Below are positions 26,764-39,900 of a DNA stretch of 64,000 bases, in pieces. Below the pieces are notes generated by a model. It saw only the letters and a program-made list of their open reading frames with translations, had not been told where the DNA came from and ran no database searches. Positions within the stretch are counted from its first letter, which is position 1; every line of letters starts with the position of its first letter. The stretch covers positions 18,251,001 to 18,315,000 of the forward strand of contig NC_135553.1 of assembly GCF_964340395.1 (NCBI RefSeq). Reading direction: 5' to 3'. The position numbers and the translations under genes were made by a program. This stretch comes from Glandiceps talaboti (taxonomy: Eukaryota > Hemichordata > Enteropneusta > Spengelidae).

Positions 26764-29065
26764 TTTTCTTAACAGACCATGTGTGATTTCCTCCGGCCCT
26801 CCCCCCCCCCTTGTAAATACTGAAGGCTCCCTTATACTGTAAGTATGTGGTGATATTTAGAAGGCGGCAATGCAATGAGCTTCCGAAGAAGACGACGAAA
26901 CAGACACCGTGTGTTTTTTTAAGGCTGGTATAAAAGCCGGTAAATGTTTAGCGGGTTTCCCGATCAATTTACCGGAGTTCCCCATAGGTGCGGCCATGAT
27001 CGATGCAAAATGACGGAAAACATATATAATACTTTGAAATTGCGTTTTAACTAATAAAGAAGGTAAGTAAGCTCCTGAAAGTATCTTCAGCACGATAGTA
27101 TTTTTTTTGTAAAACAGTAAAAAACCTTTTTAAAAAAACAATGTGTAGCTAGTCTGTTTTCATTTTGATGCATATGATAATGTACGTCCTGTCATAATCA
27201 TCGTATAAACTTAGACTGCATCATGTCAAACACTAGTCCTGCTTGCATACGAAGTAATCCGGGACTAGACTCGATTCCGACAATTGTCCCTCCATTCCCC
27301 TTAGGGTTGTGTCCGTAATATAGACCCGTGCACCGTCTGCAAGCAGGACTAGCCAAACACAGGTTCACATAGTGGATGGACACAGCTAGAACAGTACAGT
27401 CAACACATCACGCCCCCACGTCAAAAAAAAACTCACGCTGTAAGACATGTTTAGCCATAGTTCTCTTCATCATCTTCAGATTTTTTTTTACACAAACAGT
27501 CAGACGATACTCGATACACGGTGGTGGGGTATACGGGTAAGGCTTCAGCCGGGGCTGGGGGGCTGGGATCAGTAAAGCACATCCAATTTGAAAGAAGACG
27601 AAACCGCTTCGTGTCACTGTGTGAGTGGAAATTTAAATAAAGCGAATACATAGTTTTCAAGAGGGATAGTTATCCGATAAAACTTTAATTCTGCTATACA
27701 TGTATGATGAATGTGTGGATCTACGTTCGCTAAGAGTTCGAAAGTACATCAGCTGTTGATACAGACGATCGATGAATCTGACTTTGGATTATGTGATTCA
27801 GAATTAAGTGATTCATACAGTGAGGAAGGAGAGAACTGTGATCTCTTTGAGATTGTAGATTAATTTAACTATTCATTCACCCACCCATATTATCTACAAT
27901 CTATGGATCTGTATTTGTATGGAAGGAATACATTCAGTGAATAACCGAACAGATTATGCGAGAATGAATAGTCTCTGTGTTCATAGTTACAAATGAAAAT
28001 CTCTACTGACAGAGTCAAAAAATTACTTCCAAGTTATTATTTAACTCTGTGATTGGAAATTTTCAATTGTAAGAACAGATTAATGAAATAAAAGTGGATA
28101 GTAAACAATTCATTTCACTATCTTATACTTAAGTATATCAAAAGATATGTTGTATCAAAATCATTTGATCTGTAAGCGTGTGTGTGTGTGTGTGTGTGTG
28201 GGGGGGGGGTGATGTAGATACAGGTACGTTGACTTCGTGAACGTGAACGTGAACTGCATTGCATATGGACCAGCAGTTTTCCGTAAGGACCAGCAGCTTT
28301 TCCTACCTGTCAGTCCTTATATGACCAGTCGTCATTTTCCCTTAATTTCACACACTGGTTACATGTAATACCTAGAAAGTATAGTACTACTAGCATATGA
28401 TTCCCCGTATAATGATCAAAGAGTCGTGAGACGGTCTAAAAACGTGAAGGATCACCGCCATAGAAAATTTACTAGTCCATACTTAGATATTTATTAAGGG
28501 TACTGTTAGTGTCCAATTATCAAGAATAGGTAGGGTGTTTAATACCATGATATGATAGTGGTGGTGAGTCATAGGATAGTCCAGGATCTTGAAACAAGTG
28601 CATGTGATGTTTGGCGATTGTACTGTTCTAAGAAAGTTATACATTGGGTAACTTCCATTATCCAATTGCCCAGGATGTGACACATGTACACAAGTCATGA
28701 GGAGCAAGGCAGTCTCAATTTTCAAGCAATTGCAAATTATAGTGTTACGTGGTACATATAGATTTTGGAGCACATAATGTCTATCTATGTGTGGTGACTG
28801 TATGGCTATACATGTATATGATATACTAATTAGTGTTACCATTACCATTGTTCAATATCCTAGGATGGGATTCAGGAAGCGATTCGTTGTATGGAAGTGA
28901 AAGTGCTCTTCTCTGTTGCTTCTCTTTATTTCGGCAGTAACTTTACTCTGCAGGAACTTCCACTACAGCAGAGTTTTAACTTGTAGTCAGAAAAGGCGAA
29001 CTTTGAGCAAGTTTAACATACTGATTTCGACGGTTTTTGTGAGAAATGTTGTCAAATTTGAAAAA

Positions 29066-29183
<118 letters not shown>

Positions 29184-29422
29184 TCCCTACCTCTGTACTC
29201 AAGTAGTTTTAGGTGTGATTTATATTACTCCCATAGAAGGATCAAAGATTTGCAAACACTGTAAAATTGTACTTGAAAATGAGTAAAACTTTATATACAT
29301 TGTTGTCCTCTATACACAGATATAAGACAGAAATACATAGTTTACCAGCATTTTATTATAGACAACCACACTATCATGCCTGTTTATCGCGCTTACGGTA
29401 GATTCCGTTTACTCTCTCATAC

Positions 29423-30395
29423 CCTCCGAGATTAAACGGACTATACCATATGCATGAGCCAAGTTGAACAAAAAATATGGAATATATACTTTGGTCGACC
29501 ATTCAACGCCACGACAACACGCGTCTATGCCACGACGACAACGCGTGTCTACAGAGTCTACGTCAAGTTGGTTCTGCGGTGTCCGAAATATGAGTCAAAA
29601 CTTTCAAAATTGCCATTACTCTCTTTGACATTACTGGCGCTGGTATAATTATGTTATTCTCTAATATTTTTCTTTATTCAGCAGGAAAATACTCGTGACC
29701 TAAGGGTTGTCACTACTCGTCTAGCAACTCGTAGGGACAAAGGCCCCTTAGGTCACTTGTATTTCCCTTGGCTGAACGTAAAAAAATGTCTGAGATTAAC
29801 ATCTAAATGTTTGTACGTAAGCTAGTGGCCATACTGAATAAAACATATGAATAAAGGATTGCTTGTTTTTCAATCACAGCCATAAAAACCTGAGATACTT
29901 TTTATACCTTTTTAAAAATTTGGTATAAAAATCAAAATAGAAATATAAACTGAAAGAAGTGACTTGTTAGCCTCGGTATTAAGGGGAGGGGGATTCAGTA
30001 ATTACGGGGAGGGGGTCAAGCAAAATCTTTCGTGTAAAATTACTGCTGCTGACATCAGACTGTGGACGAACGGGGCGTGTTACAAACAGGGAAAGTAAAC
30101 AACTGAATTTTATTAATAACACTTGGCACAGCATGCTGGAACAGGAGTAACGTGTTTGATAAGAACAGTTTAACGACCTCTCTATGTGTACATGAAGTGC
30201 AAGGGGAACTGGAAATTTATGTGTGTGAAGGTGAAGTATTGTGTAAAGTGGCCTTAAGCCATGAAATCCTATCAGTCAAGCCTGACTACAGTAATGCATT
30301 ATTAAATGGGCTTCCTGACACCACCATTTACCATTTACCTATTACAACGTGCTCAAAATATAGCGGTAAGTATCATCACTTGTACCAAGAAGTTT
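29423..30395. other. Unique sequence, no gene recognised
   Basis: The sequence changes to non-duplicated DNA at 29423. Two short plus frames (29454-29648 and 30152-30397) have no recognisable motif and no supporting splice context. A G-rich patch lies at 29983-30030. Confidence 0.45.
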
Positions 30396-30860
30396 GAACA
30401 CATTTCTCCAGTTCTTATCAGTCTGTATTGGTTACCAATTCGTTTCAGGATTGATTACTAAATTTTACTGTTGACATATAAAAACTGTCCATTGCTTACT
30501 AACTCCATGTACATCTGTGATCTTCTTCACCCATATACACACAGAGTCACACTCGACTTACGATCTTCAAACAAGAATCTCCACTTACAACAAATTACCG
30601 ACAAATGACCTATGGAGGTCGCTCATTCTCATATGTCGGCCTCAAACTATGGAACTTTTCGCCACTAGTGGACTTGACAATCGTCAAACCTCCAGCCTGG
30701 ATTGTTTCAAAACAAAACTAAAGACTTATTTGTTCATCACCAAAGCATATGGTGTGCTTTATCCATTCAGCGCTACTGAACAGTACACTGCTCTGGAATT
30801 GAAATCGACGCTATAGAAATATGATTGAGCTAGCTATTGGCAGCTCAAGATTGGAAAAGA
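30396..30860 (+). pseudogene. CR1/L2-type non-LTR retrotransposon RT tail, decayed
   Basis: Joining frames by eye gives the C-terminal signature of CR1/L2/Jockey-like reverse transcriptases: a YWLPIRFRIDY block near 30427-30462, LLTYKN, a DLLHPYTHR block, YGGRSF then LKLWN near 30610-30655, and FKTKLKTYLF near 30708-30737. Stops and frame changes interrupt it, and the catalytic RT core and endonuclease are absent. It is therefore a 5'-truncated dead copy, the usual fate of such elements. An open stretch at 30517-30816 covers only part of it in a mixed frame. Confidence 0.7.
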
Positions 30861-32055
30861 AGAAATACCCATTACTTTCCCTTTTTACATTTTGCCACGG
30901 ATTTACACTTATGACTTTCAGGTGATGAATGCATCAAGCGACACGGCAAACTGAATAAAGAAAATTAATTCAAATAACTTTCCTGTGTTACGTAAGACCA
31001 ATTCTTTCGAAAAAGCACAAAAGTGAAGTCTTCAAAAACTTTAATGACATTATCAACTATACTATACCGAATTGCCTTCTAAACTTATAAACTGTCTACT
31101 TTTTTTAATAGATAAACTAACTCGTTTGTCTTGATAGCAAATAGTACATATAAAGATACAGCGAGATATTAAGCGACAGTTCATTGTCAGTGTTGTCAGG
31201 ACTACGGATAGGTTAAAAAGCAGATAATGTATTTGCCAAGAATGATATGTAGATCGTATGAATAACAGACGATATAATTTTTCTAAATTTAAACTTTTAG
31301 ATTTCGATTAAAGAATAGCTTTCCAAAATACAAAGGTAATTAAAATTCGAAATTCTGACCTGGATTAAAGACAGTTCCTCAATTTAATGTCCCGCGTGTG
31401 TCCATATATGGCCAAGACTCCTCGCCATTCACAACATTTTCCCGCCATTTTCATACTGGCTCTCACTGTAGCTTTAGGACTATAAGTAAATAGAGAATTA
31501 CAAAATATCATTTGACTTGTCACTGACTCAATCAGCTGTTCTCTTCAAATGCGAAACGGCACGAAATATACTAGTCAGAGTTAGGGAACGAGCAGAATTT
31601 ATTATATATATAATATACAGCAGAGGGGCTGAGAAAATGGAGGGGGGGATAAAAAAATTGGGGGTGCGAGGGGTGGAGGCTTGATAAATGTGTTTTTAAA
31701 CGCATTTTACAATGTGTAAAGCTTTAACATGTAGTTTAGTTGTGCTATAATAAATGAGTTGCAGCTAAAGCTAGATTCATAATGACCGTGCAAATCAATG
31801 TCCTCATTACTGCTTAGCTTATGGTAACAACGCCACCAACGACGAACATTTCAGTCTTACGTCCATCCATGATGCCGTTTCGTACAACTTGCACAAATAT
31901 ATTTGAAACACTGAGTGCATCTTTGATGACAAGTATGTTTTTATTCATATACAATTTACATTCTTACATGATTAACTGATATAAGATTTATTTCATGTAA
32001 ATATATGGCAGTGACAGCAAGAAAACCTACTCACCAACAATGTAAACAATCACTA
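30861..32055. other. Intergenic, nothing recognised
   Basis: AT-rich with purine-rich G runs near 31620-31680. No ORF with family resemblance. Confidence 0.4.
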
Positions 32056-32148
32056 ATTGCATGGTACGCCGTTACGGGGCGCCCTCAAGCGTCAGTCAGA
32101 GAGGAGGCCGGTGAGGGCGAAGCGACAAGGCATATCTTTACTGTCTAT
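32056..32148. mobile_element. Miniature relative of the 1,431 bp TIR element
   Basis: From 32063, GGTACGCCGTTACGGGGCGC repeats the inner part of the right TIR at 3429. GAGGAGGCCGGTGAGGGCGA and the following bases to 32147 repeat the left TIR (1999-2040) inverted. The two ends lie back to back with almost nothing between them. Confidence 0.55.
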
Positions 32149-32594
32149 ACAATCATCTGCATGCTAAGATTTACATTGAAACGTGAAGAAAAATCCTGGA
32201 AATTCAACACCGTGACATTTGAATTGGATGACCAATATTTCCTGTACTATTGTGTGTTGAGAACATGTTAATGTAAATGAGTTGTTTCCATGGTAACGTG
32301 CACATCATTAACTCCAGGGAAGTATCTCTGTCCCCGGACCTCTGTGTACAATGATCCGGGAACAGCATTGCTGAGACCTCCAAACTCAAAAGTATTGTCT
32401 TACTACATGCCTATCTGTATTGCACAAATAGATCCTACAGGAGTCTATGATCCATGTAAATGGCAACTCCTATGATGAAATAGCTAAAACATGATCAAAA
32501 TAATTTATTTTTTTTACATTATGTAAGTTTATAAACCTAGTAATGTAACAAATACAGCATATTTCTCATCCATGATTCATACAAAACTCTCTAT
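32149..32594. other. Possible short coding relics, unassigned
   Basis: A plus frame (32290-32475) and an overlapping minus frame (GGLSNAVPGSLYTEVRGQRY, stop near 32273) both look protein-like. I recognise neither family and see no exon structure, so no gene is called. Confidence 0.2.
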
Positions 32595-32942
32595 AAAGGT
32601 GGCCATATGGATGAGGATTGGGGTATTATTTTGGATTTTTAATTTGTAAAACTATTTTATCATGACTTCCTCCCGGAGAAATCAATATGAAACAACATTT
32701 ACCAAGTCTGTGTTTGTAACTCAATACATTGCAAAAAAGTTACGAGTAAAAAGTTTATTATTGTACGTACGATAACAAAGATTTTGCATACCTATTAATC
32801 TTTTTCAATGTATTGAGTTACAAACAAGAACTTGGTCAGTGTTGTCTCACACTGATTTTTCAAGTAGGAAGCCATGACAAAATTGTTTTGTAAATTGAAA
32901 CTCCAAAATAAATACCCAATCTTCATCCATATGACCACTTTA
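32595..32942. mobile_element. ~350 bp foldback MITE (ATGGATGAGAATTGG family), copy a
   Basis: The ends GGTGGCCATATGGATGAGGA and, inverted, AAGTGGTCATATGGATGAAG are complementary. The pairing runs along nearly the whole element: AACTCAATACATTGCAAAAA against its mirror near 32805, with central GTACGTAC. Copies b-d lie at 39887, 43001 and 46098. Confidence 0.8.
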
Positions 32943-33141
32943 CATGTCATAAAGTCATTTCAAGGATATAATATTAAGAATCAAGAATAAAACAAGATAA
33001 TGTATGTAATAATGTTTCTCTTTCTAACATGATTGTCTGTGGGCTGAACACAAATAACTAACTTTCTCAAAAATTTTTACCAAAAAAAGGCTATGCTATC
33101 ATAGTGTCATACACCATAACAATACTATATATTGTTAACAT

Positions 33142-33147
33142 TTTATT
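33142..33147 (-). promoter_or_regulatory. Candidate poly(A) signal of RNF213-like gene
   Basis: AATAAA on the minus strand about 630 bases after the stop codon. It is the nearest canonical hexamer I noticed in the non-repetitive 3' flank; transcript data would be needed to confirm it. Confidence 0.3.
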
Positions 33148-33773
33148 CATTAATAGCTTTTAATGAAATTCTGCAAGGTTAGGAGAGAAAATTACAAGGA
33201 TTTATGGTGGGACTTGGGGGTACGTAAGGCTAAGGCTAAAATTGTGTAGTTCTGAGTACGCTCAATTGTAGAATAGGTGGGGTAGGTAGATTTAAAAAAA
33301 AAAATTAACATTTTTTTTTTCATGTGTGACTGTCTAGTTTAGTAGTTATGTTTTCCATTGTTTTCCATATGGTCTCTGTGTTATTGGTTCCGTTGTTTTC
33401 AATTTAGTCTCTGTGTTATTGGTTTCTTCTCATCAGATGTACAGCCATTACAGATTGGAAGAACAGTTTGTATGGCAATTACAGATTGGAAGAACAGTTT
33501 CATATTGTCTTTTTTAAGTTGATGTCAGTTTCTGCATCCACTATTTCTCGCAAGACTTCACAATTTTCACGATTTTATCATTTTTCCCCCCCTCAAATAT
33601 GTACAAAAGTTTAGGTTTGGCGTGAAACACTAGGTGGCATCAGGTAACCTGAACCACACAATTATTTTTTTTAGGCCTTAGGAGAGAAAGTGATGGGAGA
33701 GTTGGGGTGCCTATAGTAATGAATATCCAGGTAAGTATAGGTGACAAAAATGAAGGTATTGGGTAAAGTTTCT

Positions 33774-33918
33774 TCAATATCTGACAGCTTGACTATGGTG
33801 GTACTTTACAACTTCTGTCCACGTCCACCAGATATTGCTAATTTTAACACTCTGAGGGAAATATTCACTGAAACCTGTGATTTGATCTCCTTCATCAGCA
33901 CATAGAGTATCTTTTAAT
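33774..33918 (-). CDS. RNF213: RNF213-like exon 33, C-terminus (res. 1912-1959)
   Basis: Joining exon 32 gives WGLKDTLCADEG, as in the family's WSLRDTL, then GFSEYFPQSVKISNIWWTWT and a stop TGA at 33774-33776. Confidence 0.92.
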
Positions 33919-36900
33919 CTGAAATAAATGGAAATATTTGAAGTTACTATCAATATACCAATGATTCTATCAGTTATATACAATATTTATGAAAGTGACT
34001 TTACTTAATAGTTTAGGGAAAGTTCAATATGATTAAAATTTGGTGTTGGGTACTTGGCACGACTTCTTTATATACCTCCAACTTTCTTGTTCTGTCAGCA
34101 TGTGATACCTACATCTGACACATTGCCCCCACTAATGGCTACATGCTACACTTACCTCTACTGATGGTTACACATAACACTTACCCTACTGATGGTTACA
34201 CATAACACTTACCCCCACTGATGGCTACATGTAACACTTACCCCACTGATGGCTACATGTAACACTTACCCCCCCACTAATGTCTATGTGTGACACTTAC
34301 CCCCACTGATGGCTACATACAACACTTACTCCCACTGATGGCTACATGTACAGTGTAACTTACCCCAACTGATGGTTACACATAACACTTACCCCACTGA
34401 TGGCTACATTGTAACACTTACCCCCACTGATAGCTACATTGTAACACTTACCCCCAGTTAGCGACATCTTGTTCTCCATCTTTATATTTTCTCAGTCCAA
34501 TCACAATGAATTGATGTAGTTCATCCACCAAAGAATCTAGATTTATATGTCTGAGTCCCGACTGTAAACTTTGCTGCTGTTCCGGATTAAGTTTGTCTCT
34601 GTACTCAGTCAAGAAGTCAAACGGATCCTACAAACATTCAAAAGTACAATTAGAAAATTAATTAAATTGGAGAATGAACTGAATGGCAGGTTAATTAAGG
34701 CGATAACCACAGTTGATAACAATATCATATCAACACATTTCTACTGTGGTTAGAATCCAAAACAATAAATTCATGATCTTCCTGGTCAAATGATCACAAA
34801 ATGAGTCACTACATATTTTCTTGATTGATGTTGCTTAAATTATGACTAAAACATGTACGCTGTTTAAAGTAGTAATATTTTGATAGGAAGTTTTTATCAA
34901 CCATGTGTAGACTATTAAATTCTGAAAACACTGTTGTGTCCATTCCTTTGGGGGGGGGGGGGGGCAGCTGGATTCCTTGTTGAAACTCTATAGTCTCTCT
35001 AGTTTGGTTGAAATTTGATGAATTCCTTGTTGAAACTCTTTAGTTTTGGTAGTAATTTGATGAATTCCTTGTTGAAATGCTATAGTCTCTCTAGTTTGGT
35101 TTAAATTTGATGAATTCCTTGTTGAAACTCTCTAGTTTTGGTAGTAATTTGATGAATTCCTTGTTGAAACTCTATAGTCTCTCTAGTTTGGTTTAAATTT
35201 GATGAATTCCTTGTTGAAACTCTCTAGTTTTGGTAGTAATTTGATGAATTCCTTGTTGAAATGCTATAGTCTCTCTAGTTTGGTAGTAATTTGATGAATT
35301 CCTTGATGAAACTCTATAGTTTTGGTAGATATTTGATGAATTCCTTGTTGAAACTCTATATTCTCTCTTGTATGGTAGTAATTTGATGAATTCCTTGTTG
35401 AAATTTTTTAGTCTCTCTAGTTGGGTCAGGAACTTATAGTTGGCAACCACACCACGTCATCGACGTAGTGGTGATATAAATTCATTCATATTTTACCTGT
35501 TGGTTTAGGGTCAGTTTCTTTGCTTTTTCAACTGCAAGTAGCTGCCACAGAGATAACACATGTTTTAATTTACACTGATGTTTCACCTGGAGATAAGGAA
35601 CATAATAATAATGAAGATATGGTAAGTATTATTTACCTTCTAAGGTAAGTACATGTGTCAGTCAAAGACTGTCACACAAAAGGGGTTACAGCTAAAACAG
35701 GTAGTGGTTCCCAGAAAACTTTGTAACATATACATTTGCAAGTTAGGTTGCTGTGTTACGAGATAGATAACAACACTTAGTGCTGAAGACAGCATGATTA
35801 TTATTGGGGGAAGTTTCAAAAGCTGACTGACATAAATGAAACTCTCTCTTCAATCACAATCCTGCTGTGTTCTTATTCTGAATAAAAGTGCTCTCGTCTA
35901 GTGAGTAAAAAAACCTCAACTTGTTAAATGCTCGATGTTGATCATTGATTATATATGTTATGTACAGTATTCAGATGAACACACCCTGTTTTAGCTGTAC
36001 ATGTATATGTTATGTACAGTCTTCAGGTGAACACACCCTGTTTTAGCTGTAAATGTGTATATTATGGACAGTCTTCTGGCAAACACTCCCTGTTTTAGGC
36101 CAAAAAAAAAATATATCTGGTTCTGGTCAGCACGCGCGTGCCCTGAATACCACTGCGTCGATCCTTTTTTTCCCCGATAATTTTTGCTTTCCCGTTCCTT
36201 ATTTATTCCTGATATCAGGAGAACAAGCAGCTGAAATCTACCCTACATGCCAAGACTGCTTAAATACAAAGTCTAAACTGCTTCGAAGAAAAAGGAAGTT
36301 TTTCAAGAGATAAATATGATAGAACAGAGTATGTAAAGTGTCAAAAAAATGTGTATTTACTTATTTGCAAAAAAAAATAAAAATTAGGAAAACAAAAAAA
36401 TTTGCGTCGTCGCACCACTTTAGAAAGTTTACCCTGACCAGAACCAGATATTTTTTTTTTGCCTTAGCTGTAAATGTGTTATGTACAGTCTTCTGACAAA
36501 CACTCCCTGTTTTAGCTGTAAATGTATATGTTATGTACAGTCTTCTGGCAAACACACCCTGTTTTAGCTGTAAATGTGCTATGTACAGTCATCTGGCAAA
36601 CACCCCCTGTTTTAGCTGTAAATGTATATGTTATGTACAGTCTTCTGGCAAACTTTCCCTGTTTTAGCTGTAATATATACAATCCAAATGGCTATAGTTC
36701 TGTGGACAATATGAACCCAGTTCTGGGCTTTTTCTTCCAAAATGGCCACATCTATAAAAGAAGTTTCATGTTCAGTGTCTACTTGAAATCATTAAATTCT
36801 GTCAAAAGGAAAAGATTCCTAACAATCTACAAGATTACCTTCATTTCATCTTTGTCCATTTTGAGAACAGTTGTCAAATACTTAGTGACCAGCATATCCG

Positions 36901-39900
36901 GTTTACCACCTGATGTTGCTAGGAAACCGATGGCAATATCAAGACATGCTAATGAATCGCATACATCTGTTAATGATCTCAGCTCAGATAAGATTTGATG
37001 CTGTATTGCTTTGGATAGCGCCTCCTGAAATTAGAAATATTATTTGAAATCATGAACCTCATAAAATTTAAAGTTATAAAATAAGGAACCTCCAAGCATA
37101 CCACTCAGAGAGAGTTGTGGGTAAGATATTTGTACAGTGAGGTTTACCAACATCATGCTAAAATTTCTTTGCATTAGCTACCTAAAGTGATACAGCCCTG
37201 GACTTTGAAGTGTGCAAATCAGTTTGTTTAACATGATACTAAGTTATAGTTATCATGTTTAGACTAAGGACCTATTGCATCCTTATCATAAACATACTAA
37301 AACCAATTCAGTTGATACCCAGCTGAGTCATAATGGTTACACTGTAATCAAACCTGTGTCAACTAACTTTTTCAAAATTAAATAGTTGAAGACTTTCACA
37401 TTACATATAGATGAGGTTGAATACTTTTGTACTTGATCCCATGAACATTAGACTTGCTCTCAGCCCATTGGCCTTGCTTTAATAAGTATTTAACTCTTAC
37501 ATGATCTGATGACATAATTTATCATACATACCAAAAAATGTTCATGAAATCCCTACTATGCAATCAATGCCAGAAGACAATCATAAGGTCACAGAAGACA
37601 TACATTGACATATAACAATATACTGGAATGTGGTTTTATTTATTGAGTATTGTTATTTGAGTAAAAAGACAAACTCAGCTCATGTCCCTTTAATGACATG
37701 TTTTGTTTGAAATACATGTAATACAAACCTCCTAAAATGTTCCATTTATGACTAATTTCATCTACCTTGAGTAGCACACGATTGGCAATGAGAATTATGG
37801 ATTACCATACACAGTCTACTTCTTACATATAATATATATTGATTTGAATACCTGTGGAATTTTAGTTTTCAGAGTTTCAAACGTGGCAGCATCTCTAGAG
37901 TCTTGCCGGAATACAAGCTGTTCTATCTTTCCTTGAATCAAGGCTTTCCCTTTGATAAATCTATCTTCCAACTGTTTCTCCAAGGCTTCCAGATCATACT
38001 CCACCAGTGTTCCATGTCCAATTTCCAGAGAATAGTTACAGTTTGACAACACAATGGGTAGTAGATCTTTTTCAGGATCGTACGATATAAGGTCTGCTGG
38101 TGTAAGGTCACTGGGTTTGATCACTTCCTCACTAGGAAATAATGACAAATGTAATGTTTACACTGCTACGTAATTCAAACATCAAAGTATTACTCTTAGT
38201 AATCCAGCCTTTGATTTACTAAGATAGGCACAAACTAAATCTATTGTTCTTCAATATGGTAGATTGCACACGTGGGTGATAGTAGTTTCTCTGCTGTGTT
38301 AAATTCTAATCACCCTGTGTTGATCAAGATAGTGTAAACATTGGAAGTCCCAAAACAGTACACTGCAAGTTCATGGAACTCTGTCAATAAAACTCTACGA
38401 GGTCTCCCTACTGAGACTATAATTAAACATGTTGTGACGACAGTTTTAGTTTGTGTCTATTTTAGCAAACTGAAGGCTCAATTACCAGAGTCGTAAGATC
38501 TGAACAGGATAAAGTATATCAATGTCCTGTAAATACATGATGTGTAGTGCAAATAAAACTTGTTGTGTGCGTGGTGCACTTCACAGGTTTGCAAAAAAGC
38601 CCTGATAGACACAGGACGAGAAACAAAAGATTTCTTTTCACTTGACCTTGTAATTCTTAACAATTCAAAGTAGTGCCCCATGTTTACCTTACAGCCTGGT
38701 TCTTGATAGAATTGTAAGTTTGAATGAATTCATTCTGTGTAACTATGAGGAAGTCTAACAACGCCGTAGAACAGACACCATCACTTTTCCTGGTTGGTAG
38801 AATCATGGATAGACTGCTGTTTTCATCTATGTCTCTCTCACACAGATACTGAGGTACAAACAAACCACCTACTGGACAAGAGATACGGAAAAAGTTCAGA
38901 GTTTGAAAAAATGGTGCGTATATATATACACACGGACAATAACTTGTTTCATGAATGACAAAAATGTCAGCCATAATTCAATGAACACAGTGATAAGAAT
39001 TCATGCCATGTAGACGAGAAATACTAGTATGGGTAGAAAGTGAAAAGTCTATTGTTGCCATAGTAATCATATTACAGGAATACACTACTGACCAATGACA
39101 CTGATAGCTGATCAATGAAAGTAGTGCATCTCTTGTGTGTCAGTTCAATATTATGAAAATTTCTAAATATTCCACCACTGTCCAGCCCCTCCCCCCCAAT
39201 TTTTAAATATTCCACTGCTGTCCAGCCCCCTCCCCCCAATTTCTAAATATTCCACTGTTGTCCCTCACCCCATTTCTAGATATTCTACTGTTGCCCCCCC
39301 CTCCCCCCCCCCCCCCCCCCCTAAATAAGTTTATAAAGCTATGCTGAAAGAAAACGCTTAATTAATAATCTTTATTTATACTGGATAGTTCTTTAAGCAT
39401 TTAAACACTTGTCTCCCAAGAAGTCCATGAGGGCCATCCCTCATGGGTTCAGCGTTAATTAATAATTTGGATTGTATGCTCCCCAGGGGTGTTGAGAAAG
39501 TATAAAGGGCCGTTGTACCATTATGTGTCTGTGTATGCCAGGGGTTCAACTGGAGTATTACAAGTACTTTTAGCACAGCATTGTTTCTCTCTCAAAATAC
39601 GAATAATTTTGCATAATTAAATACTCACCATATGTGGCTACATCAGATCTGACTAGATTCCAAGCAGTGCTGAAACTCTTCACAAGACTTCGATATTTGT
39701 CCTGTATATGACCTGCAGATTGATGATATCAAACAACTCCTTACAACTTACAATGTATCAGTACACCTTTGACAAAGGGACCAACTAAAGGTTTGACCCC
39801 ACCCCCCCCCCCCCCACCACACACACACACACAAATATTCACTTAAAATATAAAGTGTAGTTACTGAACATTCAAGTTATATTTCTTCAAGTGGCTATAT

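Noticed and set aside
32204-32475. Overlapping plus and minus frames that look protein-like
   Set aside because: No recognised family, no convincing start or splice sites, and both strands cannot be assessed without a database search.
39702-39712. Nearer acceptor (ACAG/GAC) for exon 27
   Set aside because: It breaks the reading phase with exon 26; the CTGCAG acceptor at 39713 restores it.
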